NCBI GenBank assembly: GCA_030533445.1
Contig: CM060078.1
Span: 24,739,091-24,803,090, forward strand
Direction: 5' to 3'
Length of the DNA: 64,000 nt
From: Cyprinodon diabolis
Taxonomy: Eukaryota > Chordata > Actinopteri > Cyprinodontiformes > Cyprinodontidae
A program made the position numbers and the translations under genes. The first letter of the stretch is position 1. Each line of letters begins with the position of its first letter. Below, piece after piece: positions 1 to 13,600 of this stretch. The notes under the pieces are model-generated. The model saw only the letters and a program-made list of their open reading frames with translations. It searched no databases and was not told where the DNA came from.

Positions 1-161
1 AACTATGGTTTGAGATGGTATAACACTCTAAGATTGCAGCTGAATGTTAGGTCACAAACATGCAAAGAAATCGTACTTTAGAATTTCTTAGAACTCTGGA
101 TTTTGATCAAGTTTTGGGCATAGTTGCCATTTCAGTGAACAGGACTTCTGTCTGCCTGCAG

Positions 162-916
162 TGTCATGTACATTCAGCTGTACAATGAAGTACCTGGTGA
201 GGGACTGTGACCCCAACACAGGAGAGCCTGACGATGACGGTTACGATGACGAATACGTGGTAAGTAGGAGTGGAGTTAGAGTTGGTAAGACGAGCAAATT
301 TTGCAGGTCCTGAGATCTTAATTAGTTTTTCCAAATTCTCACTCCCTCCAGCTAGAAGACCTGGAGGTGACCGTTGCAGATCACATTCAAAAAGTCTTGA
401 AACCTAATTTCGGAGCAGCGTGGGAGGAAGTTGGAGACGAGTACGAGAAGGAAGAGACGTTCGCTCTGGCGTCTGTGCGAACGCTGGATGGTATGCACTC
501 TGAATATGTTTGACAAGTTTCATACATGCAAAGCTGATGTTGGTGAAGGTAGCTCCATCTAGAGGTGTGTTTAATCCTTGCATCAATCTCTTTAATGAAC
601 CATTTACAGAGGCGGTGGGGAACATCATCAGCTTCCTGGGAATGCAGCCTTGTGAACGCTCCGACAAAGTTCCAGAAAATAAGAACTCTCACGTCCTCTT
701 CCTTGCTGGTGAGATTCCTCAAAGAGTCAAAGTTAATTCTTAGAAATCTGTTTGCTGAGAGTAAGATTTCCCCACCTCCCCCCAGGGGTTTTCCGAGGAG
801 GCCACGACGTGCTGGTTCGGGCTCGTCTGGCGCTGGCTGATGGCGTTACCATGCAGGTGACGGTCCGCAGCAGTGAGGAGACCGTTGTCGATGTGATCCT
901 GGCCTCTGTCGGCTAG
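162..916 (+). CDS. copg2: Coatomer subunit gamma-2, C-terminal exons (5' part lies outside the window)
   Basis: Four exons can be joined in frame: 162-259, 352-490, 610-708 and 786-916 (stop TAG 914-916). All introns are GT-AG and the phases agree. The 155 or so residues are the C-terminal appendage of the COPI coat gamma subunit, which recruits accessory factors during Golgi-to-ER vesicle budding. Family landmarks are seen in order: an acidic [10 protein letters not shown] stretch, [15 protein letters not shown], the [20 protein letters not shown] block, [18 protein letters not shown], and the terminal VDVILASVG. The PNTGEP wording and the neighbouring mest gene favour copg2 over copg1. Bases 1-161 are the preceding intron. 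The rest of the gene must lie to the left of the window. No break is seen in these exons. Confidence 0.95.
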
Positions 917-1130
917 AAATCTGAACCCAGCGCAGCAATTAAGCATGTAACAACCCTAATCCATCTCTTTGTCAGTCCTTAAACTTAAACTCGTTCTTGT
1001 GGCTATGTCAACCAGATAACTGTTTTATATCTTCTATATAAACTAAAACATTTCTTGTTTTTTTTCCATCTCCTGTTCTTAGAAAATATTGTTTCATTCA
1101 GTTTCACAATAAAGTAAATCAGAATGCAAC
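917..1130 (+). other. copg2: copg2 3'UTR with poly(A) signal
   Basis: Non-coding sequence after the copg2 stop. A canonical AATAAA lies at 1108-1113, so cleavage is expected at about 1125-1135. A T-rich run starts at about 1138 and belongs to the converging mest 3' end. Confidence 0.75.
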
Positions 1131-1149
1131 TAAGACTCTTTTTTTTTTT

Positions 1150-1395
1150 TTTTTAAACAAAATTACTTTTATTTAAAGATAGTTAACATTTAGCATAATG
1201 TAGAAAATGATATCAAAAGTAATTCAGAATGTTGGATTCAACAGATATGCTCAATATTACAGTAGTTGATCATCTCAGGTTTCTATAAATGTGCATTTGT
1301 TTTCCTCAGACTTCACTTTAGCTCCTAACATTCCTAACTGAGGGTGGAAAATCATTTTGATCTGGTTTCGATTACTCGCACTGTGTCTGATCTGT
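1150..1395 (-). other. mest: mest 3'UTR with poly(A) signal
   Basis: The minus strand carries AATAAA at 1173-1168, about 220 bases beyond the mest stop. It is followed by a run of A on the minus strand (T run, about 1139-1154 on +). The 3' end is therefore predicted near 1150, almost touching the copg2 3' end. Confidence 0.65.
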
Positions 1396-4300
1396 TCAGA
1401 AAGAGTGGATGAAATTAAAATAAGCTTTTAGGAAGCCGGTGGGGTCCTCCAGCTGAGGGTAGTGACTGATGTGGTCGTCCAGAATCGTGACGGTCGACTT
1501 CTTCACCAGATGCCTGCAAGAACAGAATTAATGAAAGTTTTTCTTAATGAACTGCTGAGAACTTTAGAAACCACCTTTTTATTGACAATAAAATACATTT
1601 TTCATAACAGTTCAAGGTTAAAACTTTTCATTAATTAAACCAAGTAAGACCAGCTGTATTTTCTTAACGATTAAACTTAAAAATCTGGACAAAATTGAGA
1701 GCGTAATTACTTTTTTATTCTATGTGTTTTGAATTTCAATATGACTCAATTTGTTAATATTAGGTCACATTTTAAACCAACATAATTTCTTAAGAAGACC
1801 ACAGCAGGAAAATGTATATCTCACAAGTAAAGGTTTTATTGAAATGCTTGGGATTATTTGATCTTTTTATTGTAAAGAAAATGATAAACAAAAAAAACGA
1901 AACATGTTGCTGGCTAAAGCTCATTTATGGATCAAATGGAGATTCAAATTAATCCCACCATTTTGAAATATTTTCTCTTCACATTCACACTGAGGCAGAC
2001 TATACAGTTGCTTAAATAAGTATTCATACCCATTGAACTTTCAATCACAACAGTCACAAACATTGTTTAGGATTTTCTTTCAAACCAACATTACATAATG
2101 TAAAATTTTAGTTCTATGAAGGCCGCAGAGGTTTTAGATAAAATCACTGATGTATAGGAGCTATGAACAGAGATAAAGCTTCGTGGTCGGTATCTAAACA
2201 TCTGTAGTTTGAATTTGTTGTGAAAGCCGTTCAAAGGGTGTGAATACTTATGAGAGACCGGGTTAAGGAAGTAGCTTGAAGGGAAACTCACACATAAAGA
2301 CGGATGAACTGTGGATGGGGGTTGACAGGGTCCAGAGGTCCGTAAATCATGTGCACTGAAACACAGGAGGGGGAGGAAACCAAATGGAAGAAGTAGGAGA
2401 TGAAAAAGTGAATAAACCATTTTGTTCTTCTAATGTGAGAGTTCAGGAAGAGTCTGATTTTAGTCTTCCTGTTCTGTTTAGGTATTTATTTGGTTTACTT
2501 CTGTTTACTTCATTCCTTCTTCTACCTTGTATCCTCTTATTACTTCCTTTTTTCTAACCTTGTTCTCTTATTCCATCCTTCCAATCATTTCTTTCGGTCC
2601 TTAAATGCTCAGCAGTTTAGCATCACTTAAGCCGGGAATACACTGCGATTTTTTTTCAGTTGTTGCACACAGCTACAGCTCACACTGTACGACGAACCTG
2701 CAGGGTTTAGTAGTACAGCATGAGTTCACCGTTCACGATACGTTCTCGCACTTTGTACGACGCTCTGATGCGATCTACCTGCTCACACTGCACGTCTAAA
2801 AACCACGTCGGACTGAGCGCCGTAGTGAGATGGCGCTACTCGGACTCGTCTAGCCAAGCTTGTAGAAGAGGAATATGAAGCTCACTAGAGTTAAATGCTC
2901 TGCCTTGGCAATTTGTGTGCTGAAAGCCTTAAAAAGAAAAGGCGGCGACATATTTGGACAAAGACGTGGCTACTATGGTCTGTCAAATTTACTGAAAGCC
3001 ATTTCACCCACACCCCCACCATGCTTCTGTTTTCATCTGAGAGGAAGAAGAAGAGTCCTTGTTCACGCATGCCCACTGAGCAATTTGCCCACGACGGGCA
3101 AATTGCTCATAACCACCTCCCGATTCCCGATCGGGAGGTAGTCGTGAGAGGCTGATTGTTACCACCTGTACACTAAACGATGCACGACACACGTTAGGAC
3201 TGAAAGTCGGGCCAATCGGCAAATTTTCGTACAACTGGAAAGTCGGCCCGAAAAGGGAAAAAAAAAACAAAACGCACAGTGTAAGCCCGGCTTTACTGAC
3301 CTAGTTCATATTTTAGGAAGGGTTTGCTCCCCCTCTGATCCACTAAACTTACATGGGGCATGTGTAGACGTGAGCGCTCCCACCCATCGATCTCTGTGCT
3401 GAAATCTCTGATTGAGGTACTGGAGAATACTGAGGGAGGAAAAAAAAAAAAGTGAAATCCCCTTCCATAAATCAGGAACAGTGAGCATTTAAACGCAACA
3501 TTACCTGTCTAAAACCAAGTTGCCATCATTGTAGCGTAAACTTGTCCACATGTCCCAGAACTCTGCATCTGTGGGCTGAGTGTAGGGACCGAACACTTCT
3601 CCAATGCTACCAAAAAGGACTAAAAGCATAAGCTAAAACAGTTCCTTGCATTTTTCATTTAAAACATTCTGGTCTTCTCACCCCCTCTGGAAGATCATGA
3701 AGTTAGTGAGGCGTGTCAAAACCGTCCCCAGAATACTTGAGTCCTTCAACAGCTAATTAGAGGAAAAAGGAAAATTAAGAACATTTCACAGACAAAAATA
3801 TGCAGTCCACTTTTAACCCCTTTTAATAAATTACAACATAAAGGTGAAAGAGTAGAATGAAGGCAGCTTTACTCACCGTCTGCAGCAACCGTGGGTGATG
3901 AGTTTCTGGAAATAACCCTATTGGGAAAAAAAATGAAAACCCGCCAGGGTTATCCTTGTCTTTAAATCACAACAATCAGATTCTGCCATAGCACATTGAA
4001 ATATTATACATGAATAAAGCTTAACCAGCTTTTCCATTATTGCAAAGTGTTTAAATAGCAGAGACAGCAGCTCCAACTTTTTAATAAACAGGAAATTACT
4101 ACCAAATATGGATGATTTGTTTAATGGGTCCACCCTTTAGGAATGGGAAGTCATTTGGGTTCTTTATTAGCCTGCAAAGACATTTTGAATTGAAATAGCT
4201 TCCTGATGGGAAGCGAAATGTCTGCAAACTTGGAAACAAAGTCCAGTGGATTGTTTTTAACTTTTTTGGAATCACTATGACCTGGATGACAGAATCTTCA

Positions 4301-7300
4301 CCAGCAAAGTTAATTGATATCTAAATTAGTTGAGTAATATTTCAGTAATCAATCAGGATTTATCCTATTATTTGTTGCAGGCTTGCAAACATGTGATATC
4401 AGATATTCATCTGGTTCGAAAAATTGGATAAATAAAAGTCATTATACAGTGTGACCTCAACAATTGGCTAAAATGACTGATAGCATAGTATGAACTCAAA
4501 AATAGGCTAAAACGAGTAATACTATAGTATGATGTCAAAAACAGGCTAAAACGATTCATACAATAGAGGGATCTCAAAAATGAGCTTAGACGATTCAGAC
4601 TATACTATGACCTCTAAATAACTTAAGACGTGCCATAGTATAGTATGACCTAAATAATTGGCTAAAATGAGTCATAGTATGGTATGACCTCAAAAATAAT
4701 CTAAAATAATTCATATTATTGTATGATCTTAAAAACAGGCCAAAATAGGTCATAGAATATAGTATAAAACAAATAATTGGCTTAAATTAGTAATAATATA
4801 GCATGGCGTCTGAATTAGGCTGAAATAAGTCATAGTATTGTATGACCTCAGAAATGGGCTAAAACAAGTCATAGTATAGTATGATGTCAGAAATAGATGA
4901 AAACTATTCATAGAATAGTATGACGTCAAAAATTAGCTAAAATGAGTCATAGTATAGTATGACATCAGAAAGAGGCTAAAACAAGTCATAGTACAGTATG
5001 ACCTTAAAATAGGCTTAAATCACTCCTAGTATACTATGAAGAAAGAAATAGGCTAAAAACATTTACAGAATAGTATGACGTCAGAAATAGGCTAAAACTA
5101 GTCATAGTATAATATGATGTCAGAAATAGGCTTAAACGAGTTATACTACACTATGACCTCAAATATTGGCTAAAATGAGTCACAGTATAGTATGACTGCA
5201 GGAATTGGCTAACATGAGCCATAATATAGTATGACAGCAGAAATAGGGTAAAAATAGTCATACTATAGTATGATGTCATAAATAGGCTAAAACCAGTATG
5301 ACATCAAAATTTGGCTAAAACGAGTCATAGTATAGTATGACGTCATAAATAGGCTAAAACTAATCGTAGAATAGTATGATGTCAGAAATAGGCTAAAACA
5401 AGTCATACTATATTCTTGGAAGCGGGATCATCGCACAATCAAGCGGTTTATGGCAAATAGCCAATAGGGGCGCAAGAAGTGTGTTGAAAAAAGAAGATGC
5501 AAAATAACTCCCCATGAATTGAGAAGGATCAAGCGTAAAGCTGCCAGGAAGCCATTAGCCACTAGTTGTTCCATATTTTAGAGCTGCAACATGTCTGGAG
5601 TGCCGAGAAGAACAAGGTGATCGATACTCAGGGACCTGGCCAATATAAGGAAAGCCGAAAAAAGGCCACCTTTGAACAAGACACAAGACAAAACGTCAAG
5701 ATTTGACCAAGAAATATCTGAAGACTGATTTCTCCAAGGTGTTTTGGTCTGATGTAATGAGAATGAGTCTTGATGGGCCAGATGGATGGGCACCAGGCTG
5801 GATCATTAAAGGGTAGCCAGTTCCTTATCGACTCAGACGCCAGCAAGGTGGAGGTGGGGTATTGGTATGGGCTGGTATTATCAAAGATGAGCTTGTGGGA
5901 TCTTTTCGGGTTGATGATGGAGTCAAGATCAACTTCCAGACCTACTGCTAGTTCTAGAAGACACCTTCTTCAAACAGTGGTACAAGAAGAAGTCGCCATC
6001 ATTAAAAAAAAACATGATATTCATGCAGGACAATGCTTTGTCACACACATTAAAATCCACCACAGCGTGGCTGGCCAGAAAAAGTCTAAAAGGAGAAAAA
6101 ATAATGACATGGCCCCCTTGTTCACCTGATCTGAACCTCACCGTGAACGTGTGGTCCTTCATGAAATGTGAGATCTACAGGGAGGAAAACAGTACACCTC
6201 TCTGAACAGTGTCTGGGAGGCTGTGGTGGCTGCTGCACGCAATGTGGATCGCAAACAGATCAAGACACTGACAGAATCTATGGATGGAAGGCTTTTGAGC
6301 GTCATGGTGAAGAAAGGTGGCTATATTGGTCACTAATTTGTTTTTAAATGTCGCAAATGTTTATTTCTGAATTTAGAGTTGTTACATTGGTTTAACTGGT
6401 GAAAATAAACATGGGTATGGGTATATATTTGTTTTTTATTACGTTGCCTAATAATTCTGCACAGTAATATTTACCTGCACACACAGTAATCCTCATAAAA
6501 TTGACTAATCTAAAGAAAACACATCAACTTACAAAAATATGAAACTTTAATATTAAGGATTCTTTTGGGTTGATTGAGAACACAATTGTGGTCCAATAAT
6601 AAAATAATCCTCAAAAATACAACTTGCCTAATATCTCTGCACACAGTGTAGTATGACATCAGAAATAGGGTAAAATAGTTATACTATAGTATGACCTCAA
6701 ATATTGGCTAAGACGAGTCATAGAATAGTATGGCCTCAGAAATAGGCTAAAACGACTCCTATAATAGTATGACACAGACATAGGCTAAAATGAGTCCTAG
6801 AATAGTAATACCGTAAATCCTCTAATATAGGCCGGGGCCTTTATTTCACTCAGGTGCATCTTGGTCCAGGCCATTATTGGAAGGAGGCCAGAATTAGAGG
6901 CAGGCCTCTATTTCTATTTGATCAAAACAGACGACCAGTGCAATGAATAAAAACAGATTGTGTCTCTTTGAACCGATAAATACTAGGTTAATTTATTGAA
7001 AAAGTACAGTTACCATAACGGTTTACAGAACATTATTCAGACATCTTCCAGCAGCTGCTATTTTTCTGCATGGCAATACAAAAAAAAGACACAGAATGGA
7101 TTCTTGGCCAAACAAAGTTTTAAAATAAATTAATGGAAACTGTTCTGCCATCACAGCCGGTCATAAAAACCAAACAATCCGGCCTCCTGTCTGCAGCACA
7201 GTCTGCGCTAAGGATGGGAATTCCCAAGCTAATGGATTGGATTCGTTAGCAAACACAGCCCCCCTGTGGTACTTGCATGTTACTATCAGAGGTTGCTGTG

Positions 7301-10300
7301 GACTGCACAGGAACATCGTTGGTTCCAATTATAGCCCCGGCCTGTATTAGCGTCCGGCCATTATTTACCCCTGCCGACAGCAAAACCGGCCATTATTAGA
7401 GACCCGGCTGCTAATGGAATACAGGCCAATATTAGAGGATTTACGGTATATCAGAAATAGGATAAAACGAGTCATAGTATAATATGACCTCAAAAATAGG
7501 CTAAAATGAGTCTTGGTAACGTATGACCTCAAAAATACCTAAAAAAATTTCTAAAAAGAAACACAGTATAGTATGGCATCAATATTTTGCTAAAAAGACA
7601 CATAGTATAGTATGATTTTAAAAAAAAAATTGCTAAAACGAGTCATAATATAGTATGACTTGAAAAATAGGCCAAAACCAGTCTTAGTATAGTATGACCT
7701 CAAAAACAGTCCGAAACAAGTTACAGTTCATTATGACCTAAAAAATTGGCTAAAATGAGTCATTGTATAGTATGACCTCAATATTTTGCTAAAAAACACA
7801 TAGCATAGTATGATTTTAAAAATTAGCTAAAACGAGTTACAATTTAGTATGACTTGAAAAACAGGCCAAAACCAGTTATAGTTCAGTATGACCTAAATAA
7901 TTGGCTAAGATGAGTCATAGTATAATAAGACCTGAATGAATTGGATAAAACGACTAACAGTATAGTATGACTTCAAAAAGGGTTAAAACCAGTCATAGTA
8001 TGGTATGACCACAAAAAATAGGCCAAACCGAGTTATAGTTTAGTATGACCTAAATAATTGGCTAAAACTAGTCGAGTACAGCAAGACATTAGAAGTTGGC
8101 TAAAAGGTTAAAATAGTAATACTATAGTATGACCTCAAATATTGGCTAAGATGAGTCATAGTATAATATGACCTCAAAAATAGGCTAAAATGAGTCTTGG
8201 TAAAGTATGACCTCAAAAATACCTAAAAAATTTCCTAAAAAGACAGACAGTATAGTATGGTCTCAATATTTTGCTAAAAAAGACACATAGTATAGTATGA
8301 TTTAAAAAAATAGCTAAAACGAGTTATAATATAGCATGACTTGAAAAATAGGGCAAAACCAGTTATAGTTCAATATGACCTAAATAATTGGCTAAGACGA
8401 GTCATAGTATAGTAAGACCTGAATAAATTGGATAAAATGACTAACAGTATAGTTAGTTCAATCTGAAAAGAATAATTCGGGACGAGTCAAAACAACCAAT
8501 CACAGCCAGAGGAGCGTCTGATGGAGTGTCAATCACAGCTCACCCCCCCCCTTAACCTGCCGCAGCGCCCGGCTGCCGCAGTCAGGAGGACACGCTTGGA
8601 AATCATGGTGGAGCGACAGCCACCAGCGAAAGAGAAACTGCCCTTACTGCCCCTGCCGACAACTGCTTACACGGCAAACTTCGGTATAACCAGCATCTTA
8701 TATCTAGCTGCTTGGAGGTGAGTGTTATCGCTCTTACCGGTTCACACTACATGCCGCGGACGCTTCTGGTCGCATGCGGTAGCCGCGCAGGTGCTGTGAG
8801 AGGGGTGGAGCTTGGAGGTGGGGCATGAGTGAAGCAGAGAGGGTGGGGGAGTCGCGTGAAACCTGTTTTTCTTCAAATTTTCAGTCAAAGTCTGCTCTCT
8901 TCTCAATGTTACAGACTGCAGCTTTAATACCAGTCATAGAATGGTATGACCTCAAAAAATAGGCCAAACCGAGTTATAGTTTAGTATGACCTAAATAATT
9001 GGCATAACAAGTCATAGTACAGCAAGACATCAGAAGTTGGCTAAAACGAGTCATAGTATAGTGTGACCTCAAAAATGGGCTAAAGCAAGTCAAAGTATAG
9101 TATGACCTAAAAAAATATGCCTAACCAAGTCATAGTATATAGTATGACCTCAAATATTTGCTAAAAAGACACATAGCATAGTGTGACCTCAAAAATGCCT
9201 AAAATGACTCATAGCATAGTTTCACCAAAATAAGTGGCTAAAACAAGTCATATTATAGTATGAAATAAAAATTGGCTAAAACTTCCTGTCCTCTGACCAC
9301 TTTTTTAATAACCTTAAGGATTACTTTAACATTAGCCAATCAGTATCAGATAGTGCAGTTATAAATTTCAAAGAATCAGTTTCACTTTCTCTCTCCTCTG
9401 TGTCACTGAGCAGTACGACAGAGTGCAAAAGTTTAGTTTATTCCCCTTCACAGTTTCATGATTCTGTCGATGGGGTATCTAGTTCTCTGTTTAATGTCTT
9501 AGACAATGCAGCACCTTTGAAAAACTTTAAAAATAGAAAGGTTGCTCCCTGGCTTAATGCAAAAAATAGTTTACTGCTGTATAAGAGGACCCTTCGTAAA
9601 GAAGAGCAGCATATAACATGAGTATAACTAGGGTGACCAAACGTCTGTACTTCCCGGGACATATCCGTATTTCACGTCCTGTCCCGGGCGTCCCGGGTTT
9701 TTTTTAGAAAGTGAGGAAATGTCCGGATTTATTAAATTACCTTAATTGGACCATTAAATTTACAGGCAGTGATGGGACTAACGGCGTTGAAAGTAACGGC
9801 GTTACCAACGCCGTTACCTTGTTTTAGTAACGAATAATCTAACTAATTACTTTGACTGTAACTATAACGCAGTTACCATTGCAGACACCCCGTTACTGCG
9901 CGTTACTCAGGTCGCACAATGAACCTTTTTTCATGATAGGACTCGTGCGTAGCTGCGTGAAGCTGACACCCCACCCACGTCAAAAAACTCTGCAAATAGA
10001 CTGAATGGTTAGTGCAACGTTAGTGCAGATTTGTGCAGAAAAAAATATTGTTTGTGCTACTTTTGTTTAAGAGATATTAAAGATTATTTTTTAGGTCATC
10101 CAGAGGTGCGCGCCTTGTCATGAGAGAGGGGAGGATGAGAATGGCTGATGTATAGTGAGATTCCGTCTGTCAGTTGGGTAGGTGGGTGTTTCTGATGGCG
10201 GGTGTTAACGTACAGCACACACAGAGAGATGGAGAGTGAGGAGGATCCAGCAGCAAACAGCGTTTTCCTGATGGAAATATCGGTGTTACGTCGAGCTGCG

Positions 10301-10591
10301 TTTCCCCATCACATAACGGTTCCCTCTGCATCTCCGCACAGCGCAGGCGGCACGATTCACCGCGCAAGCGACAGGAAACGCGCATGCTCGCTAAAGGCGC
10401 GCACCAGTCGCCCTGTGCTCGCGCAACAGGAGAACTATGGAGAGCGTGAACGATCAAATGATAGGGAGAAATCTGGATGGATGGATACTCTGCCTTCTCA
10501 ACCTACTGTATTTTTTATTTTAAACATTATTTGATGGCCTTTGTGGCAGGGATGGAGATCCATATTTTATGTCACACACAGAGTATACATC

Positions 10592-10688
<97 letters not shown>

Positions 10689-13600
10689 GTTGCAGCATCT
10701 ATAACAACCCAAACACACAGGATATCAGAATTAGACATCCCCAGTTATTAATTTCACCAGATCTGAATGCCCTGTTAAAAAACTTCACATGGCGTTCCCC
10801 CCCTGATGTCATTTACGTTGAGTTGCAATAAATGCAAAACTCTCTGCAAGTTCTTGTCTTTGTCGTCCGCACTATTCAGCTGGCTTTGGAAACACACCGC
10901 AAGAAGGTGGGGGCTGGGTGGGGAGGGTTACGGGGCGAGAAACGCAAAAGTAACGCAATAGTTACTTTTACTAGTAACTAATTACTTTTATTGTGGAGTA
11001 ACTCAGTTAGTAACTCAGTTACTTTTTGGGAGAAGTAACTAGTAACTATAACTAATTACTTTTTCAAAGTAACGTGCCCAACACTGTTTACAGGCACTAG
11101 GGCACTGTCCACGATGCTGCGTGTGACGTAATCCCTGAGCCGCGTCAGTGCGGGCAGCCCTGTTCTTAATCAGAATATAGATTGCGTGGCTGTCAGTACG
11201 CCAACAACATGCAAATGCGCAAATTGTTTACCGACGATTTACAAAAGAGTTTCCCCGCTTTCAGACTGGGTCGAGACACATTGGATGCGTTGTGCACAGT
11301 GTGCAAAGCAGGCACATATGTCTCGGTGTCCAATGGAGGTGCAAGGGATCTGAAAAGCCACCTGGACACCGAAAGTAAAGATAGTCTATTGATATGTTTG
11401 TTCGTTTTTGGTACATTTTGAGTTATTTTTGCTACACAATTGGTATTTTTTAATTAGCTCATTTGTTAATTTATTTTTTCCAATAGCCTACAGAACAGAC
11501 ATTATTTCGTTCATTGCTGCGACTGAGTCTCATGTGTTATTGGGAGTTGAGAGTTATTGTTAACTTTTATTGTTAAGTGAGGGATGTTTAGATGAGACAT
11601 TATTTCTTTCATTGTGCTATTCATTCCTTACAGGAATTGTTAAGCATTTTTAATAAATACATTTTGAATAAAATTATCGTTTGTTATTGGAGTTATTGCT
11701 GTTGACTTTTACTGAAAAGCATTTTTAATAAATCAACTGTAGATATAGACATCTCTATGCATGGGAACAGAGATCCCCCCCACCCCGCTCCAAGATGTCC
11801 TGGATTTCCGAAAGGAAAAGATGGTCACCCTAGTATAACACCAGTTACAAGATCCATGTGTTCCTACTTATGCTTGTGTTTTAAAACATTTAAGCTGTAA
11901 TCACATACAAACATCAGCAAAATGTCTTGGAATTTAGAAATGTCTAATATTATACATGAGATGTTTGTTTTTTCGTATTTATTTTGCATTTATTTATTAA
12001 CTCCCCAAGGAATGCCAACAGGGTACACATTACATTACCTCCATTTGAAAGACAGAGACTGTTGAAGATCAGATGGCCGCTTCGATTTTGGTCACTCCTA
12101 ATTTATAAAAAAAAAAGAGGGGAAAAAATGTAGAGAAAGAAATCAATGGTGAACCATTAATATTTGTTGAGACCTGAAAGAAATGGATGACCTGTACAGC
12201 AGCTCCAGAGCCACAGTATCTCCATAGTCGTGGGATATCAGATTGAGACGCTGATTGCTCAGACCCAAATGGTTCACTAGGGCTTCAACTATACTGGCCT
12301 GTTCAAAGATGGAGTATCTGTGGGGTCTCTGAGAAATCATGGAAAAGGAGATTTGTAAACAGTGTGAGGGAAGGAAAAGAAACAGCAGTAATGGATCAAC
12401 AAGTGGTAGGAAACACATTACAGCATCAGGAAATCAAGCTACAGACTCACTGGTTTGTCACTGAAGCCAAATCCAAGAAAGTCCAGTGCAATGACTCGAT
12501 GGAAGCGCTGTGTGAGTGGATCCCAGATCTGCAATGGAGGATAAATGGTTTCAGGATTTGGACAGTTCTTATGGTAAAATGACTAACATTTACAAGATGT
12601 AGCTTCTCCTTTTAGGCCAATTTGAAGATTTAAACACAAATGAATTTCATATAAATTAAGGCTGCAACTAACAATTATATTATTAATCGAGTAATCTGTG
12701 GATTTCTTTTTTTATCCACTCATATTCTTTATTCAGAGTATCAGTTTCTTCCTTCAGGTCGACGTCTTAGAGTCCCTGCCTGTAGACTGAACCGCTATAA
12801 GAACTCATTTGTTCTGCTTTCCATTAAGGCAATAAACAGTATCAAGCAGTAAATTGTGGAATAGGCAATGGTATTAAAAAATTTAAACTACCTTAACAGA
12901 TTCTTTAAAGATGGTTTTTATACATTTTTTTTCTTAAAATTTTTATTGTGAATGTAACGTAACATGCTTCCTTATGTATTTATGATGGAATTTTATAGGA
13001 GTGTTTTTATGTGTGAATGCAATTTACAGAATTAAACCAGGTCAAACTAAAACTTTCCCACTTGCTCTGAATAGAGCATATTGACAGTAGGTTGCTCTGT
13101 CAGCTAAAGTCATGTTTTAGAGTCTCTATACAATGGTTAATTGATTATTATTTCCATAATCTATTAATCTGATTAATTGTTTTGGCCCTAATATAAATAA
13201 CAAATAAATAATGCTACGGTGTCAACATGGAACCTAAAAATGACAATGGACAGAAAGCTGAATAACAGATAAATAATGGACAACAGGAATAATAGATGGT
13301 GAAATGTGATTAAGTGCCAGACACTATGGATCCTGCTGATCATGCAGGAAATAAAGAGATGATGTATCCAGGGTACCTTGTTCCAGTCATAGCTGGAGGT
13401 GGGGAAACCATGGAGGAGAAGGACAACATCTGAGCTTCCCAAAGCACCATAGGAGTCTAGGAGTAACATAGTGATGTGAAAAAGGAAGGAGATGGATGTT
13501 TGGAGATTTGCTTAATCCTCCTTTGCTGTGTGCTACCTCTGTAAAAGATCCTATTCCCTCTAAAGTGAAAGAAATCCCCAGAGCTGTGCCACTTCTGCAG

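Larger units (their letters stand above)
4436..9285. repeat. AT-rich minisatellite with palindromic units (mest intron 5)
   Basis: Dozens of diverged copies of a unit of about 39-40 bp follow one another. The unit contains GTCATAGTATAGTATGAC, then a TCAAAAATAGGCTAAAACGA-type spacer. Each unit holds the inverted arms GTCATA and TATGAC around a short centre. Position 7-8 of the following motif varies, giving TGACCTCA in many copies and TGACGTCA in others. The array is interrupted by a Tc1-like element (about 5414-6650), a TA-flanked element (6811-7446) and a GC-rich insert (about 8455-8932). The pieces on both sides of each insert belong to the same family, so the array was there first. Confidence 0.9.
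9629..11832 (+). mobile_element. hAT-family transposon remnant with BED-finger exon, itself split by another hAT
   Basis: The terminal repeats TAGGGTGACCA and TGGTCACCCTA bound the element. GTATAAC flanks both sides (9622-9628 and 11833-11839; 7-8 bp duplication). On the + strand, 11200-11380 encodes a BED-type zinc-finger-like segment with CTVC as the first metal pair and DLKSHLD near the second. The final metal-binding residue is missing and the reading frame ends soon after. No catalytic core remains. A second hAT element (9767-11086) sits inside it. Confidence 0.8.

Noticed and set aside
10520..10738. ORF rich in Ile-Tyr-Leu-Ser on the minus strand
   Set aside because: It is a translation of the AGAT microsatellite, not a protein.
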